A stretch of 64,000 bases of DNA from positions 237,444,362 to 237,508,361 of the forward strand of contig OX336398.1 of the NCBI GenBank assembly GCA_946902985.2, written 5' to 3'. Position numbers and translations under genes: made by a program. The notes below the pieces were generated by a model. The model was not told where the DNA came from. It saw only the letters and a program-made list of their open reading frames with translations, and did not search any database. This document shows, in pieces, positions 34,195-46,129 of this stretch. The number at the start of each line of letters is the position of its first letter. The stretch's first letter is position 1. The stretch comes from Meconema thalassinum. Its lineage: Eukaryota > Arthropoda > Insecta > Orthoptera > Tettigoniidae.

Positions 34195-35440
34195 CAGATC
34201 ATTGGAAGATTTGAGCAGAAACAAAGTACCAGGCGTACATGATATACCGATTGAATTGCCACGCAGCATAGGTGATGAAGGTCTGATCAGGTTATTTCAC
34301 TTGGTGTGTAGGATTTATGATACAGATGAGTTCGACTCTGATTTCAAGAAGAATGTTATCATCCCTATACCGAAGGTAACAGGAACGGACAAAAGTGAAA
34401 ATTACCATACAGTAAGCTTGATCACTCATGGTTTAGAGATCCTGGCTAGAATAACTTACAAGAGAAAGGAAACACACATAGAAACAGAGGTGGGTCAAGA
34501 CCAGTTTGGCTTCAGGAGAAACGAAGAAACAAGGGAAGCTGTTCTAAGTCTTCCGCTGATTTTGAGAGGAAGAATAAAGAAAGATAAGAAAACATTCATG
34601 GCATTTGTAGACTTAGAAAATGCATTTTATAACGTTGATTGCAGCAAGTTCTTTGATATATTGGATAAGATTGTAATAAAGTCCAGGGATAGGAGGGTGC
34701 TATACAATCTATACAGAATCCAGACAGCAGTTACTCAAACTGGAGGACCTAAGATAGAAGCTGGTATTCAAAAGATGTAAGGCAAGGCCGCAACTTATCA
34801 CCCATACTTTTGATTGTATAAATTGAACAACCAATCAAGGAAATTGGTGAATAATTCTAAGTAGGAAGATTCAAAGACAAATAATTGCAACTCTGAGATT
34901 TCCTTATGACATCGTCACCTTAGCCGTTACACGAGAGGATTTGAATGAGCTTTAAATGGTATGCATTCTGTCTTGAGGAAAGAATTCATGACGAAAATAA
35001 ATAAATTTAGAACAAAAATATTGGAAAGGACCCGAAAGAAATCAGAAACCCCCATGGACGTCGAATAGGCAGGTGAAAAGCTACAGAAAGTAGGAAACTT
35101 CCGTTACTTAAGCAAAATAACCAGTGATGGACGAAACAATGAGGGTATAAAAGGTAGGTTGGCTCTGGCAAGGAATGAATTTTTAGAAAAGAGGAATCTG
35201 TTGACATCGAATATAGATTTAAGTAAACTGACGATTTGGAGAAAAGAGAGGTTTCTGGCAACTACTTATGAAGAGAAGAGATAGGTTGGTGGGTCACATA
35301 ATAAGGCACCCAGTTAGTTATGGAAGGTAGGGTCGAGCATAAGAACGGTAGGGATAGACCCAGGCTGGAAACAGATTGCCCCGGATGTAGGGTGTGGTAG
35401 CTATATAGAGATGAAACCAAAACAACAACAAATTGAAGTG
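34195..35440 (+). pseudogene. Second LINE family-A copy, 5'-truncated, with CAA tail
   Basis: Frame 34202-34780 parallels 570-1158 closely: SRNKVPGVHDIPIE, FKKNVIIPIPK, GQDQFGFRRNEETREA, AFVDLENAFYNVD. Here motif A has ENAFYNV instead of EKAFDNV, so an aspartate is lost. Later frames (34780-35400) are broken, an internal stretch corresponding to about 1640-1780 is deleted, and it ends gaaaccaaaacaacaacaa. It is the same family as 1-2060 and more decayed. Confidence 0.82.
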
Positions 35441-36374
35441 TTATAGAAAATGTGTAGAACAGTACTTTAACTGAACTAATAGGCTTAGGGTCTGAAATAA
35501 TTATTTTTGAAATTTCTAGCAGCGAGACTATGAAAGCCTTTTCTCTTTCAAGTGCATCCTTTGGTCCATTTCAGTCACATCACATAATAAATGGACATGT
35601 CACTTCCGTGACTTGGTCCTCTATAGTTTAACCAGCTCAGCGTTTAAGAATGAATGTATAAATCACTCATATATGCCATATAAACAATATTCCACAATAC
35701 CATTTTACCAAAACACTATAAATTTTTGACTAGGGCAGATACATATACAAAAATCTCCCAGTAATCCAATTACAGTAAATGCCTCTAGAGAGAGTGATTT
35801 TTAGACTATTTAACATATATTTTGCCACTACAGAATGCTTGAAACTGCAAGAAGTAAGCCTATTGAATTCTCATTACATATCAACAGCAGTTATTAGAGT
35901 TACTACGAGGCAGGGAAAAAGGATTTTTTCCTTAAAATAATAATAACCCTCCCGTTTGGCTGGGCTGCCAAGAAAGGTGAAATATAATGTGACAAGCCAA
36001 CATGCATAATCGGATCGTTTGGTGTAACTTCTTCATACAGAAATACAAAGATCACAACAGGCAACTAACACAACATGATTGTGCTTGGGATATGCTGGCT
36101 TCACGTAATGTACCTCCACCTATGAGCATTCAGATATATCCTCCTTTACCTATGTGAATACAACAACGACATACAGAAGGAGGTCATGGGTTTGAGTCAA
36201 GCAAAGGTCAGACAATATAATGCTTTACCATCAATCTTGACGTCATCTATTTCCAGTACTTACTACAACAATTCTGGAATTCGAAATCCCTAAACAGCAT
36301 TGGTGAGAAGAAGATGGCGATCAGGTTTTGTCCTTCATAAGATGCAACAAGTAGTAACACAATAAGGTACTCAC
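35441..36374. other. Non-coding; start of tandem segment A
   Basis: No gene seen in 35441-35960. From about 35975 the sequence begins to match 38976 onward (first segment of the tandem duplication). It is the presumed intron between exons 4 and 3a. Confidence 0.5.
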
Positions 36375-38765
36375 CTCTTTGAAATCTCCACCACTCGCTA
36401 AAGAATGAGTTTCTGTTTTGTTGCATGGAACAAACTCTGGTATGGATAATTCTTCTGTCTTAATATACTTAGTGAGATCAGTATCATCCTGCAGAGAAAT
36501 TACTTGTTTCACAAACATGGTCCTTTGCATAGGTGGAATTAAATCTTATACAGTTTTCATTACTTTTAATTCCTTCCAAACATTACGACATACAGTACAA
36601 AACCTAGATAAGAAAGTCTATACAGAATGGTAGTTCCCTTTTTAGAGTAAAAATCACAGACTTGGGTAACGTCACCAGCTGATCTCAATATATATTTATT
36701 GCCCCCGTTCACTTCTTTATAAACCGCACTATGAACTGAATTCTATGTCAGACCACGAGACAACGCCGAGTCAATCTCCGGCATTGTAAGTCGAGTACAA
36801 TTATGAAGACAGGCACAATAAAGTCACTTCTCTTGTGAAGGCTGTGAGGGAATCGAGCGAGCCGTGGAATTCATTGGAAAGATGAGATAAAAATTAATAG
36901 TATAAGGATTAAAGGAACGAACAATAATATGAATTGAGTTAGACATTTACCGTACATTGTATGGAAATACTTCGAACAAACCGGAAGAATATTGGATTAG
37001 GCTGATTGGCTAAAGAACGGAAATGCTACACTTCGCTCAAATCTGAATTTGTCGAACGCCTGAAAGAAGGATACAGAGATTCGTGCATCGAACTCCAGGG
37101 TAATCTTCATTGTATAAAATTGAGTAAAGTTAAGAAATTTAGTGCAGATTATTTCTTATTGAGTGTGGAAAAAATTGGGTACTTATAGAATTTTGCGAAA
37201 TGTGCAGTTTGCGCGATAGTTTGAGCACACTTCATTCATACTGAAAAGTTCTACACCGACACGAGAGAGCAAAAATACTGTTGAGAATTATTTGTTGCAT
37301 TGCGTAAATAAATTGTAAGAAGCTTTAAAAGCACTATTACTCCGATAAAATCAGGTATAAGTAACGGTGACTTAAACGTGGATTTGAGCACGTGTTTGAA
37401 GCAGTCACAGTACTAAAATACTAGAATCTGGGCTAAATCTAAAAGCAGTGCACTTATATACTACAGTTAAAGCAAGTGAAGAAGCTATGTTACAATTATT
37501 ATGAAATTTCACACTATAGAGAAGATTATTCCAACCAACTTTATGAGCAACTAAATTCGACATTAGAGGAAGAGAGAAGGAGATTTCCAGAAATTCTCGC
37601 AAATCCTATTCAAGCCTGGAAGGTGAGTTCAACCAAAATTCGAAGAACTGGCTTCAGGAGATGGAAATGCTGAATTGAGACTTAACAGATGTCAAGTATA
37701 ATCCAGGAGGCGGTGCTCCAGTGACCGTAAATACTTGTTGAAGGTGCAGGTGTTAAGAGTATTTTGATACTCTTTTGAAATGTAACCATGTAAGGGGCTA
37801 GGGAGAGCCGATAAGTCGGTTAATTGGTTTGTAAATATTTCTTCCTTAGTAATTAGACTATGTTAATTAACGTTTATTCTGGGAGCGGCCATGTATATAA
37901 GTGGCAATTAATTGCAGCTAAAATGGATTTGTTATCCTACTTGCAATGAACATAAAATAATTTCATTTTCCACCAATAAAGTGGAGGCTAGGGATCTTTG
38001 ACAAATACATTATTTAAGGACACGTTTTTATCTGAAATGGTTGGTGATTTTGAGTAAATTAGAACTTTCCTTTTCATTAAGTAACGTGTATTTTGAGCTA
38101 ACTCCACCTAATCCTTACCTGATGCACTGAGAGTAACATTCTCATGTTGTGACTAGCTCAAGACTATGTCTGTGGTGGTATATGTTTGATTGTGATGGGA
38201 TTTCAGGAGCGTTGATTTTGGCCTTCAGCACTGTGGTGTCTCGAAAATATACGGGCACAATATTAATAATTCACATATAAGGATATACCCAGAAGGCTGA
38301 ATGAAAATGGAAATGAGGCATAATTTTATGATCAATGGGAATGCACAAAATCAGCACATTGGGGGCAAAAGACGACCTTGCTTTGATGCAGCACAACTGC
38401 TCAGAGAATGCACCGAAATTAATATATTGAGCAAGATTACGAAGACAACTCTGAACAAGTAGAAATAATTCGCTGTTTTCATATATCCTACTGATCTTTT
38501 CCATTGAAAGTCCTCCTGCTCAGAAAAAAAATCCATGCCATGTACTAAATAGCCTTTTGTACACAACCAGTCTCCACCAATATCCTTAATTTGAAAAATA
38601 ATGTGCTGTATATATTACTTTCAGTATACGTGTTTAAGACTCATCCAATGACATGTCATGTTTCTGTCATGGAAACTCATTTTCAGAAAGTCTAAGGCAC
38701 GTGTCCTAGGATTTACGAAACGTAAGCCACATAAAGAAGTGTAATTAGGTAATGGTTATATAATG
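35975..38765. repeat. Tandem-duplicated segment A (~2.8-3.0 kb)
   Basis: Matches 38986-41440 in the same orientation, with the two copies offset by 3,010 bp at the exon. Shared blocks include aacaggcaactaa, gagaagaagatggcgatcag, the exon, gtagacattyaccgtacattgtatgg and gctaactccaccyaatccttacctgatg. Divergence is substantial, so the duplication is not recent. Confidence 0.8.
36375..36488 (-). CDS. Candidate duplicated exon 3a of the acidic-protein gene
   Basis: The minus strand has aatttctctgcag followed by 38 codons, then AAAGAG|GTGAGT (consensus donor). Both ends are phase 0. The peptide begins DDTDLTKYIKTEELSIPEF and ends SGGDFKE. It has one good psi-K-x-E site (IKTE) and a second, imperfect one (NKTE). 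Its paralogue is exon 3b at 39385-39498. The reading frame and both splice sites are kept in the two copies while the surrounding intron has diverged, which supports real coding. Protein function is unknown; acidic N-termini with such sites are common in insect zinc-finger transcription factors, but no zinc finger is seen. Confidence 0.6.
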
Positions 38766-38985
38766 GAACGACTAATGGCAGGGAAGAGAGGACGAGGAAG
38801 ACCAATAATGCGTTGGATGGACTCGGTGAAGAATAGCATTAGTAAACGGAACCTGGATTGGAACACCGTGTCGGAAGAGGAATAGTGGAACGACAGAACA
38901 AAGTGGAGAGGAACCATATTTGCCCCCACCCAGTGCCAGTTGGAAAAGGGGGAATGAAAATGATGATGATAATGAAGAATAGCCC
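38766..38985 (+). mobile_element. LINE 3'-end fragment at the junction of the tandem segments
   Basis: The plus strand encodes GKRGRGRPIMRWMDSVKNSI and DRTKWRGTI, the C-terminal block of a LINE ORF2 (GRGRPxxRWxDxV), then ends in GAT repeats (atgatgatgataatg). It interrupts the sequence shared at the ends of segments A and B (compare tataattaccca near 41436). It is only about 220 bp long, strongly 5'-truncated. Confidence 0.7.
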
Positions 38986-39384
38986 TTCAATCTCGTCCAT
39001 GACAATTCAGTAACTTTTTCATACAAAAATCAAACTTCTCAACAGGCAACTAATACAACGTGATTGGCTTCATATAATTTTCCCTCCACCTATGAGAAGT
39101 AAGACATTCTCCATTACATCAGTTAATAAACCAACGGCATACACAGAGGGAGGTCATTGGTTTGAGTTCAGCACTAGTCGGATAATATAGTACTTCACCA
39201 TCTATTAAGACATCTTCTAATTTCCGTACCTTACACAACCTAACACCAGACAGCTTCCATTCGTCATCACTATAGACTAAATGCGCAATTCTGTAATCCC
39301 TAAATAGCATTTGTGAGAAGAAGATGGCGATCAGTATCTGTCCTTTACAAGATGCCAAAAGTGGAAGTCCAATAAGATTCTTAC

Positions 39385-39498
39385 CTCTTGGAAATCTCCA
39401 CCACTTACTATAATTGGATTTTCTGTTTTGATGCATGGAACAAATTCTGGTATGGAGAAGTCTTCTATCGTAATATCCTCAGTGAGATCAGCATCATC
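39385..39498 (-). CDS. Candidate duplicated exon 3b of the acidic-protein gene
   Basis: The minus strand has tttctctacag, 38 codons, then CAAGAG|GTAAGA. Same length and phase (0/0) as exon 3a. The peptide begins DDADLTEDITIEDFSIPEF and ends SGGDFQE. Here the first motif is lost (ITIE) and the second is a perfect CIKTEN, so each copy keeps exactly one psi-K-x-E site, at different positions. Conserved core: SIPEFVPC and SGGDF. The exon could be used together with, or as an alternative to, 3a. Confidence 0.6.
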
Positions 39499-39981
39499 CT
39501 GTAGAGAAATTACTTGTTTCACAAACATGTTCCCTTGCATAGGTGGAATTAAATCTTACACAGGTTTCCATTTATACGAATGCCTTCCAAACACAATGCG
39601 CAATACAAGACCTGCAGTAGATCAACAATTTTGAACAGAAGGGTAGTTCTGTTACAGAGTTACCATCCCAGAATTGGGTAACTTCATCTGTTATCCCCAT
39701 ACATTTATGTATTGTCCCCGTTGTCTTGTTCATGAACCACGCCAAGATCTGAATTTCATGCTAGACCACGTGACAACACTGAGTCATTCTTGGAGATTGT
39801 AAGCTGAGTACAATTATGAAGACACGGCACAGAAAAAAGATACTTGTGAAAGCTGTAAAAGGATCGAGCGAGCAGTGTAATTCATTGGAAACACAATATC
39901 AAAATTAATATTATAAAGATTGAAGAAACGGACAATACAATAACTTGAGTTAGACATTCACCGTACATTGTATGGAAATAC

Positions 39982-40195
39982 AAGGTCTTTTTTTTAGGTT
40001 GCTCCGAGTATCAGGGGAACATGCACGGCCGGGTGACTCATTTACCGAGAGATATATTCCCGTCATGACGGCTAAGAAGATCTATCACAATACGGTAGCG
40101 ATAACCATTGCATTATACGGCTAGGGACGGAGTGTCATTGCGCCAGCCGTGCCGTGCTCTGAGTGGTGCTGCGGAGCGACCTAAAAAAAGGACCC
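39982..40195. mobile_element. MITE-like element present only in segment B
   Basis: The left end reads aaggtc, eight T, aggttgctccg; the reverse complement of the right end reads gggtcc, seven T, aggtcgctccg. Segment A has no such sequence between gtatggaaatac and ttcgaac (about 36972), so this is a clean insertion after the duplication. No coding sequence, about 214 bp; no obvious target duplication. Confidence 0.72.
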
Positions 40196-41440
40196 TGAAC
40201 TTTAAACAATCTGGAAGAAAATAGAAAAAAGAAGAAACTGAGTGGCTACAGAACGGAGAATCCTAAAATGCTACTCGACGCACAAAACTGATCCTGTGGA
40301 ACGTCAAAGACGGTTGATACCAGCATCGAACCCCATGGTAATCTACGGTGTATAGAATCGAGTATTAGTGCAAATATTTCTTATTGAATGAGGAATACGC
40401 TAAAATTACGCGATCGCTGATTTAATACAAAGATTTGTGTATTAATGATATTTTGCCAACTGTCGAGTGCAAAGTCAATATGCGATAGTTTGAGTACATG
40501 TCATAAAACTGGAAAGTGCTACACCAACATGATGGAGCTCAAATATTGTTCAGAATTATTTGCTGTAGTCTGTAAATTAATTGTAGCATGCTATGAAAGC
40601 ATGATCACTGAAATAAAATCAGATATACGTGACAAGAATTAAGCATGAAGTTGGGCACATGAGAGAAGTGAACTAGAAAAATGATTTTGAGCTAACTCCA
40701 CCCAATCCTTACCTGATGCCCTGAGAGTAACATTCTCATGTTGTGACTAGCTCAAGACTATGTCTGTGGGGGTATATGTTTGTGAAGGTATTTCACGAGG
40801 CTGTATTTTGGCCTTGGGTCCTGCGGTATCTCAGAGAAATAGGGGCAAAATATCAATAATTATCCTATAAGAATAAACCCTGATAACTAAATGAAACTGG
40901 AAATGAGAGGGGTAATGTACAAAACAGCACATTGAGGAAATATGAAAAAGACGACCCTTGCCTTAATGCAGCACAGCTGGTCAGAGAATGCACCGAAATT
41001 AATATATTGAGCAAGATTACGACGGCAAATCTGAGCAAGTAGAAATAATTAGCCTATTTTTGTATATCCCACTGAACTTTTCCATTGAAAATTCTGTTAT
41101 TGAGGTTTAAAACGGCGGAAATTTGATATTATGTGACCCATTGAAAACTCTCCGGTCCATAAAAATTATATTCCATGTGATGTACTAAACAAGCGACTTG
41201 TCTCCAACAACACCATTACTTCGAGAAATAACAAGCTGTACATATATATACCAACACCAATAATAATGTGCTGTGTGTATAACTTACAGTATAGGTGATT
41301 AAGACTTCTCCAGGGACATGCCATCTTTCTGTCATGAAAATTCATTTTAAGAAAAGTCAAAAGCACGTCTTTTATGACTTACAAAAAGTAAGCCACAGAA
41401 TTTACTATCGTTAGAAAATGGTTATATAATTACCCATCAA

Positions 41441-42471
41441 TCTCATCCATGGCTTAAACAGGATACGAGAAATATGCTTTAAAATTTCGAACTGATGCTA
41501 TCTTGAATAATCCACACTAAACGCCGCAGAAAGATTCCAGGTAATAAGTTTCATTGCCATCGAGTAATTAGATCTCCTGAAATGTTATTTGGAGTGGCTA
41601 AAAATGACATAGAGGCAAAGTCAGTTTTCATACTTACTTAATACAGTTGTCCTATAGCAACATACAAAATTTCAGTTTGATTGCTTAAATAGTTGGAGAG
41701 ATATTTTGAACTTGTGTGATATATCGCATGAACGCTATGTTGGAATGTTTTATGTTTAGGCTGTAGAGTTATATGCCAGAATATTTGTAAATTAGAACAA
41801 TTTAAATTTCTCTCATATTTTTAACACAAAAGAAAAAATTAAATTGTTCTTAAAAAATTTGTGCAAAACCGCCAATTTTAAGTTATCATAAAATTAGACG
41901 TCGGTGTATTAGGACTTGAAGATATTCCGTGCCTCGCATTTCTGGAACGATTATATACATTTAGTTTTCGCCGCAATGCTGGTTTTGAGCTCACCAGGTT
42001 ACTGAAGGTGTGGTACACACCGCCCTTTATGCTACCTCTTATGAGTGATGGAATATATCTGAATATTTTACAATCCAGGCAGTTGTCCTGTGCAATTACA
42101 CCATTATATCATGAAGAGAAGGAAGAGGTCTGACCCCGTAAACGAATTAGAGCAAGTAATCAGGCAGTAAGGAAAACACTCAATAAGGAAGAGAAAATGC
42201 ATGATTACCTGCACGAATCGGAATAAGAATTAAGGGAGAGTAGACTAGTGGTGGTGAAATGAAAGGATGGACAAGTAACCAGAAGCAATGTCGGGCTTTA
42301 CTCAGGCCATGTGGGTCTCAACTTCCAATTACTGTTACTGTGGCAAGTTAATATTTGGACACTGTGTATTAACTTAAGCTACCTAAAACATGTGTTTGTA
42401 CAAATAATTCTAGAGAGCATCGCACTTTACATCAAGAGTAGACAAATGAGCTACCACAGGCAAAGACCATT
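41441..42471. other. No gene seen
   Basis: Unassigned A/T-rich sequence, presumably intron between exons 2 and 3b of the minus-strand gene. The short frames here are without recognisable motifs. Confidence 0.5.
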
Positions 42472-42479
42472 AGTTGTGT

Positions 42480-43194
42480 TAGGCACGGATCTAGAGTAAG
42501 GCTTTGGGGGAGGTCAGAGAACCGAAATTGTTAAGAAAAATTGTATCACTCAAAACGCAATCACAAAATAACCAAACGTACAAAACTAGACCAATTATTT
42601 TGCAAGCTACATGGATAGAAATTTGATGCGTTTAGCGCACCAAAAATATTCGTACACATTGAAAGGCGTGTTTTGCGATTTTACATCGAGCTTCGAGAAA
42701 AGTATCAAGGTACGTTACAATTTCCGCAAGTCGAGTTGGTACCGACAAAGGGAGAAAGTCACAGCTTAAATTGCCAACCAAGCTTGCAGTTTGGACGTCG
42801 GCAAATTTTTTTGGTGCGAAAAAAGACCCAAATTCCTATCCGTGCATTGCTGCACATTCATTGTGACATCTCTAAAAACATCCATTCGGTAATCACAAGG
42901 TTTGCTAAACAAAATAGACGAGTTGATTTTGTTATATAAATAATCTTTTTGATATAACAGCTATGAAGTAGTAAATATGTACACTTGTAACAGAACATAA
43001 TAATTGCAATAAAGATATTTTCAGTATTGAATAAAATGAAAAAAAAAACTGTTTTTCAGTTAAAATTCGGTAAGTTTTATTTGTCTGGTTATTTATTGTG
43101 TTTTCGTTTTTTGAGTTTGCAAAAAAAAAATTGGTCTCCGTTTGGGGGGGGGGGGGGGCATGACCCCCGTGACCCCCCCTTGAATCCAAGCCTG
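42480..43194. mobile_element. Non-autonomous hAT-like element with 8-bp target duplication
   Basis: Flanks agttgtgt (42472-42479) and agtcgtgt (43195-43202) agree at 7 of 8 bases. The left end taggcacggatctagag and the reverse complement of the right end caggcttggattcaagg are similar, of the CAGG-type seen in many hAT elements. A 16-G run is near 43144. The 88-residue frame at 42673 matches no transposase I know. Classification is inference from ends and duplication length. Confidence 0.6.
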
Positions 43195-43673
43195 AGTCGT
43201 GTAATTGCTTAGCACAACTTCCTGGAATGTAAGGTGTTCTGTTTGTTCCGTTGGCGGTCACGTCTTCAAGAAATAGAAGAAGAAAGTTGTAGTGATGATT
43301 AATCATTGGAAATATGATTGCTGACGGCCACGTTATAATCTTCACATTGTTTTATGCCGGTACCGAGCTTGCTTTGCTGTGGCAGTCTAGCCTATAAGCA
43401 ATAGGATACACAAATCGCAGCGCATTCACTCACGGGCAATCATATCTCAAATGCGGTGTATGATTGAGTTTTAACATGGCATGTTGTGTAGACTTCACCT
43501 GTAATAGGATCCAGGGTGCAGCAGAGTGGAACTGCAGTACCAATAGCATCTGCTATTGTTAGGTGTTCTCATAGAAAACAAGACCAAGTAATCCATTCTT
43601 CCAAATAATATTTATTGTATAAATCATTCGTATTATTATAAGAGAAGTAATGCAGACCATATAAGTTAATTAC

Positions 43674-43772
43674 CTGAAGTTCATGTTCCTCCTTAATTGC
43701 TATCCTTTCTTCGTGAAATATATCGTCAGCCTCGTCCTGCAGGTTATCAGAGGGCAACAGCTCATTTGAATC
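43674..43772 (-). CDS. Candidate coding exon 2 of the acidic-protein gene
   Basis: The minus strand reads aatacttcgcag, then 33 codons starting GATTCAAATGAGC, then CTTCAG|GTAATT. Phase 0 at both ends, as in exons 1 and 3. The peptide contains NELLPSDNLQDEADDIF and RIAIKEEHELQ, strongly acidic, with one psi-K-x-E site (IKEE). The intron 1 sequence before it is conserved in the inverted copy at 63813-64000, which ends just before where the paralogous exon 2 should start. Confidence 0.65.
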
Positions 43773-43968
43773 CTGCGAAGTATTACGCATTGTTAAATAT
43801 ATAGACACAATATGAGTGCTAAGGAATGTGTATCATAAGAAGTAAAAGTTAACAGATCCTGGTTCGAGTGCCTTTTACTATAAAGCACTGTACTGTATTA
43901 TATCACTAAACCTTGCACATCACTAAGATAGCAATGTTACACCATATACGAATTAAAATGCAACTTAC

Positions 43969-44044
43969 CATGTCAGGGTATTCATGAGTCAAACATTCTG
44001 GCTCACTCTTGATGTGTAGTTGTTTCTCCATTTTGATTAGCAAA
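43969..44044 (-). CDS. Start exon (exon 1) of the acidic-protein gene, left paralogue
   Basis: On the minus strand ctctctgtcttttag precedes TTTGCTAATCAAA-ATG; coding starts at 44031 and the exon ends CCTGACATG|GTAAGT after 21 codons (phase 0). The peptide begins MEKQLHIKSEPEC, with a psi-K-x-E site (IKSE). Start context AAAATGG is good. The inverted copy at 63737-63812 keeps ATG, length, frame, acceptor and donor while differing at several codons, strong evidence of real coding. N-termini of this style are seen in insect zinc-finger proteins, but no domain is present in this window. Confidence 0.72.
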
Positions 44045-44640
44045 CTAAAAGACAGAGAGAATTAAAGACGACCTTACTTATGCCAGTAGCCTACGCCAAA
44101 TCAGTCTCATATTTAATAATTCAAATGAGGTAGTCTCAGACCCCTCGAAGTGCACAGTGATATGTTTGCAAATTGACCGTCATGGTCAAATAATTCGTCA
44201 GTAGCCTATTTATCCTTCCAATTGAATAGATATAGGCCTAACTAATGGTGTCTGCTTGTAGAGCAGGGAAATAAAGAATCCTACATTCGATTTCTCTATT
44301 TCAGTATACACAAAAATTTGATTTGGGGAAGCAGATTTAATTTTATATTGTCAGACGATTAAGTACCTGTCAACACGTTTAATTAGGGTGCGTGGAAGTG
44401 AACTTACTTTGCTGCACTTGTATTGCAATTTGGCACTAGTTGCCTCGCCACGAATAAAACTTCCTCCTTTCCTTACAAACCACCCAGTTGAAACTAGATA
44501 CATCATTGCCTCTAACATTTCATTTCTTCCAATATAGACTAGTTACTTGTGTATAATAAGGAATTCTTACACTTGCATCTTGCCGAAATGCATCTCAGAA
44601 ATATGAATTCCAGTGACGGAATCCGTATGTGGTAGCCTAC
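44045..44640 (-). promoter_or_regulatory. Conserved 5' region, probable promoter and 5' UTR exon of the left paralogue
   Basis: Conserved between the two divergent paralogues. A shared candidate donor follows cgtgttgacag (GACAG|GTACTT; last exon base 44367 here, 63090 in the right copy), and a shared acceptor precedes exon 1, so an untranslated first exon is likely. The exact start site and TATA or initiator cannot be fixed from sequence. Confidence 0.45.
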
Positions 44641-46129
44641 CCGTCAACTACCTTTAATATAGGAACATGTAGGCCACCCAGGCCTAAGAAACTTCATAGT
44701 ACTTTCTCCGTCCGTTAAATAATTATTCTTTTGTATGGGCCCGAACTCGGTAACAGTTTTGTAACCAACCTTGTTTGCTTGTTTTCCACTAGATTTTAGG
44801 GGCTTTCCGTTCATTTTGTTGGTCCTTGGGAAAATTATATTCCCATTGCAACGTGATCATGGACGGTGAGGGATACATGTGATGAGGAGTTGGCAAATCA
44901 AGGTAATTATTACTTCTCGACATTTGGTGATTTACAGAAAGGTAATGGTAGTTTCAGTCGATAAAATGGCAGTATATTGTTGGTTGATTCTGTGTGAATT
45001 AAGTTCTGTTTTTGGTCGTGCTAATCTTATAATAATAGAGACATAATGAGATCCTGTATAGGTTAACTGACCTTAAGCTCTTCAATATTTGAGAAGTAAT
45101 GATGGATGTGATGTGATGTGCGTTGCCCGTAATCCAGCCATCGGCTTGAAGTTTAGAAAAGTCTGCGCGCGTATGAATGAGAAATTATTATATATATTGA
45201 AAATGTGTTAACACATACAAGTAGACTTTTTCTATTGGGATTAATGGTGTACATTATATTTAGGGTAAGGATGAACATCCTCTTTATTCTCTACATGTAG
45301 CCTACATTCCCACTATTTCTCAAACTTTTGTTTCACCTGTTGTCCATGATGAATAGTCTGTCACTTTATTGCAGAATTCCATGCTGGCAAGAAGGTCGTG
45401 TACTGCTCTCAATTGTGATGGCGAAATCTAACCAGCATAGCCACCTGTGTAGATTTCCCATGGATTACCGTAAGGTAGTAGTTTTATACAAATCCTTTGT
45501 ATAAACCAGGTAGCCTACAGTAATGTCCATTTTAGTCACCTTTATCCGTGATGTGGATTTGTGTCTGTTCATCCCTGTAGATAGGTTATTATTAGTCATT
45601 TAGGTAGTTATTAAGGTTTTAAGGGGCAGAACTACGAGGTCATCTGACCCTATCAGTAGATTGCGTAAGCTTCACCCAACTGTTTTCCATGAGGACGTTT
45701 TGTTTCCGGTTTGACAAATCATGATCATTATGTCTATGTTGACACCTTGAAAGAATTATACATGTAATTGCAAGTTTCCACGGTTAACATAGAGCCAAAA
45801 AATTTGGCTTGTGACTGTTTGGAGTGTGATAAGTTATAAGCAGGGCCCGAATAATCGTGTACTTAACTCCCTCCTCCCAAATGCCTTGCTGTTTGGTGGG
45901 TTGTAATATCTGGACTTGTAGCGATGAATTCCTAGACTTGCTATTATTACGAAATGCCTCTGGAGCTTTGTCCCTTCAGAGGTATAAAAGTGTTAATTGG
46001 AACAACTGTGAATGTGGATGCCATTGCTATTGTAACCCGGATACCATTTGCCTGCTCAGGTATACTGTACTGCCACTAGTCGCACATCAACTATGCACAG
46101 TGACTGACCATATACATAACTTCTTTTGT
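44641..46129. other. No gene seen
   Basis: Intergenic. A block aaggggcagaactacgaggtc with atctgac at about 45621-45650 recurs as aaggggcagaacagcaagatc at 49549, a short dispersed repeat. The 97-residue frame at 45857 is unsupported. Confidence 0.5.

Larger units (their letters stand above)
38986..41440. repeat. Tandem-duplicated segment B
   Basis: The counterpart of 35975-38765. It begins with atagcccttcaatctcgtcc and ends with ttatataattacccatcaatctc. It carries exon 3b and a private MITE-like insertion at 39982-40195. Confidence 0.8.
43790..44640 (-). repeat. Left copy of an inverted duplication: promoter side, exon 1 and intron 1
   Basis: Matches, in reverse complement, 59947-60081 + 62956-63117 + 63467-64000. 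Shared blocks include taggctaccacata, catttcggcaagat, gtgtaagaat, ggaggaagttttattcgtgg, aattaaacgtgttgacag, tgcttccccaaa and the exon. The right copy is interrupted by a LINE and a SINE. This left copy is the uninterrupted reference. Confidence 0.88.

Noticed and set aside
37006..37188. 60-residue frame in tandem segment A as a gene
   Set aside because: The corresponding stretch of segment B is not open and the protein reading is not conserved.
42673..42939. Transposase remnant in the hAT-like element
   Set aside because: The 88-residue frame has no hAT dimerisation or RNase H-like motif.
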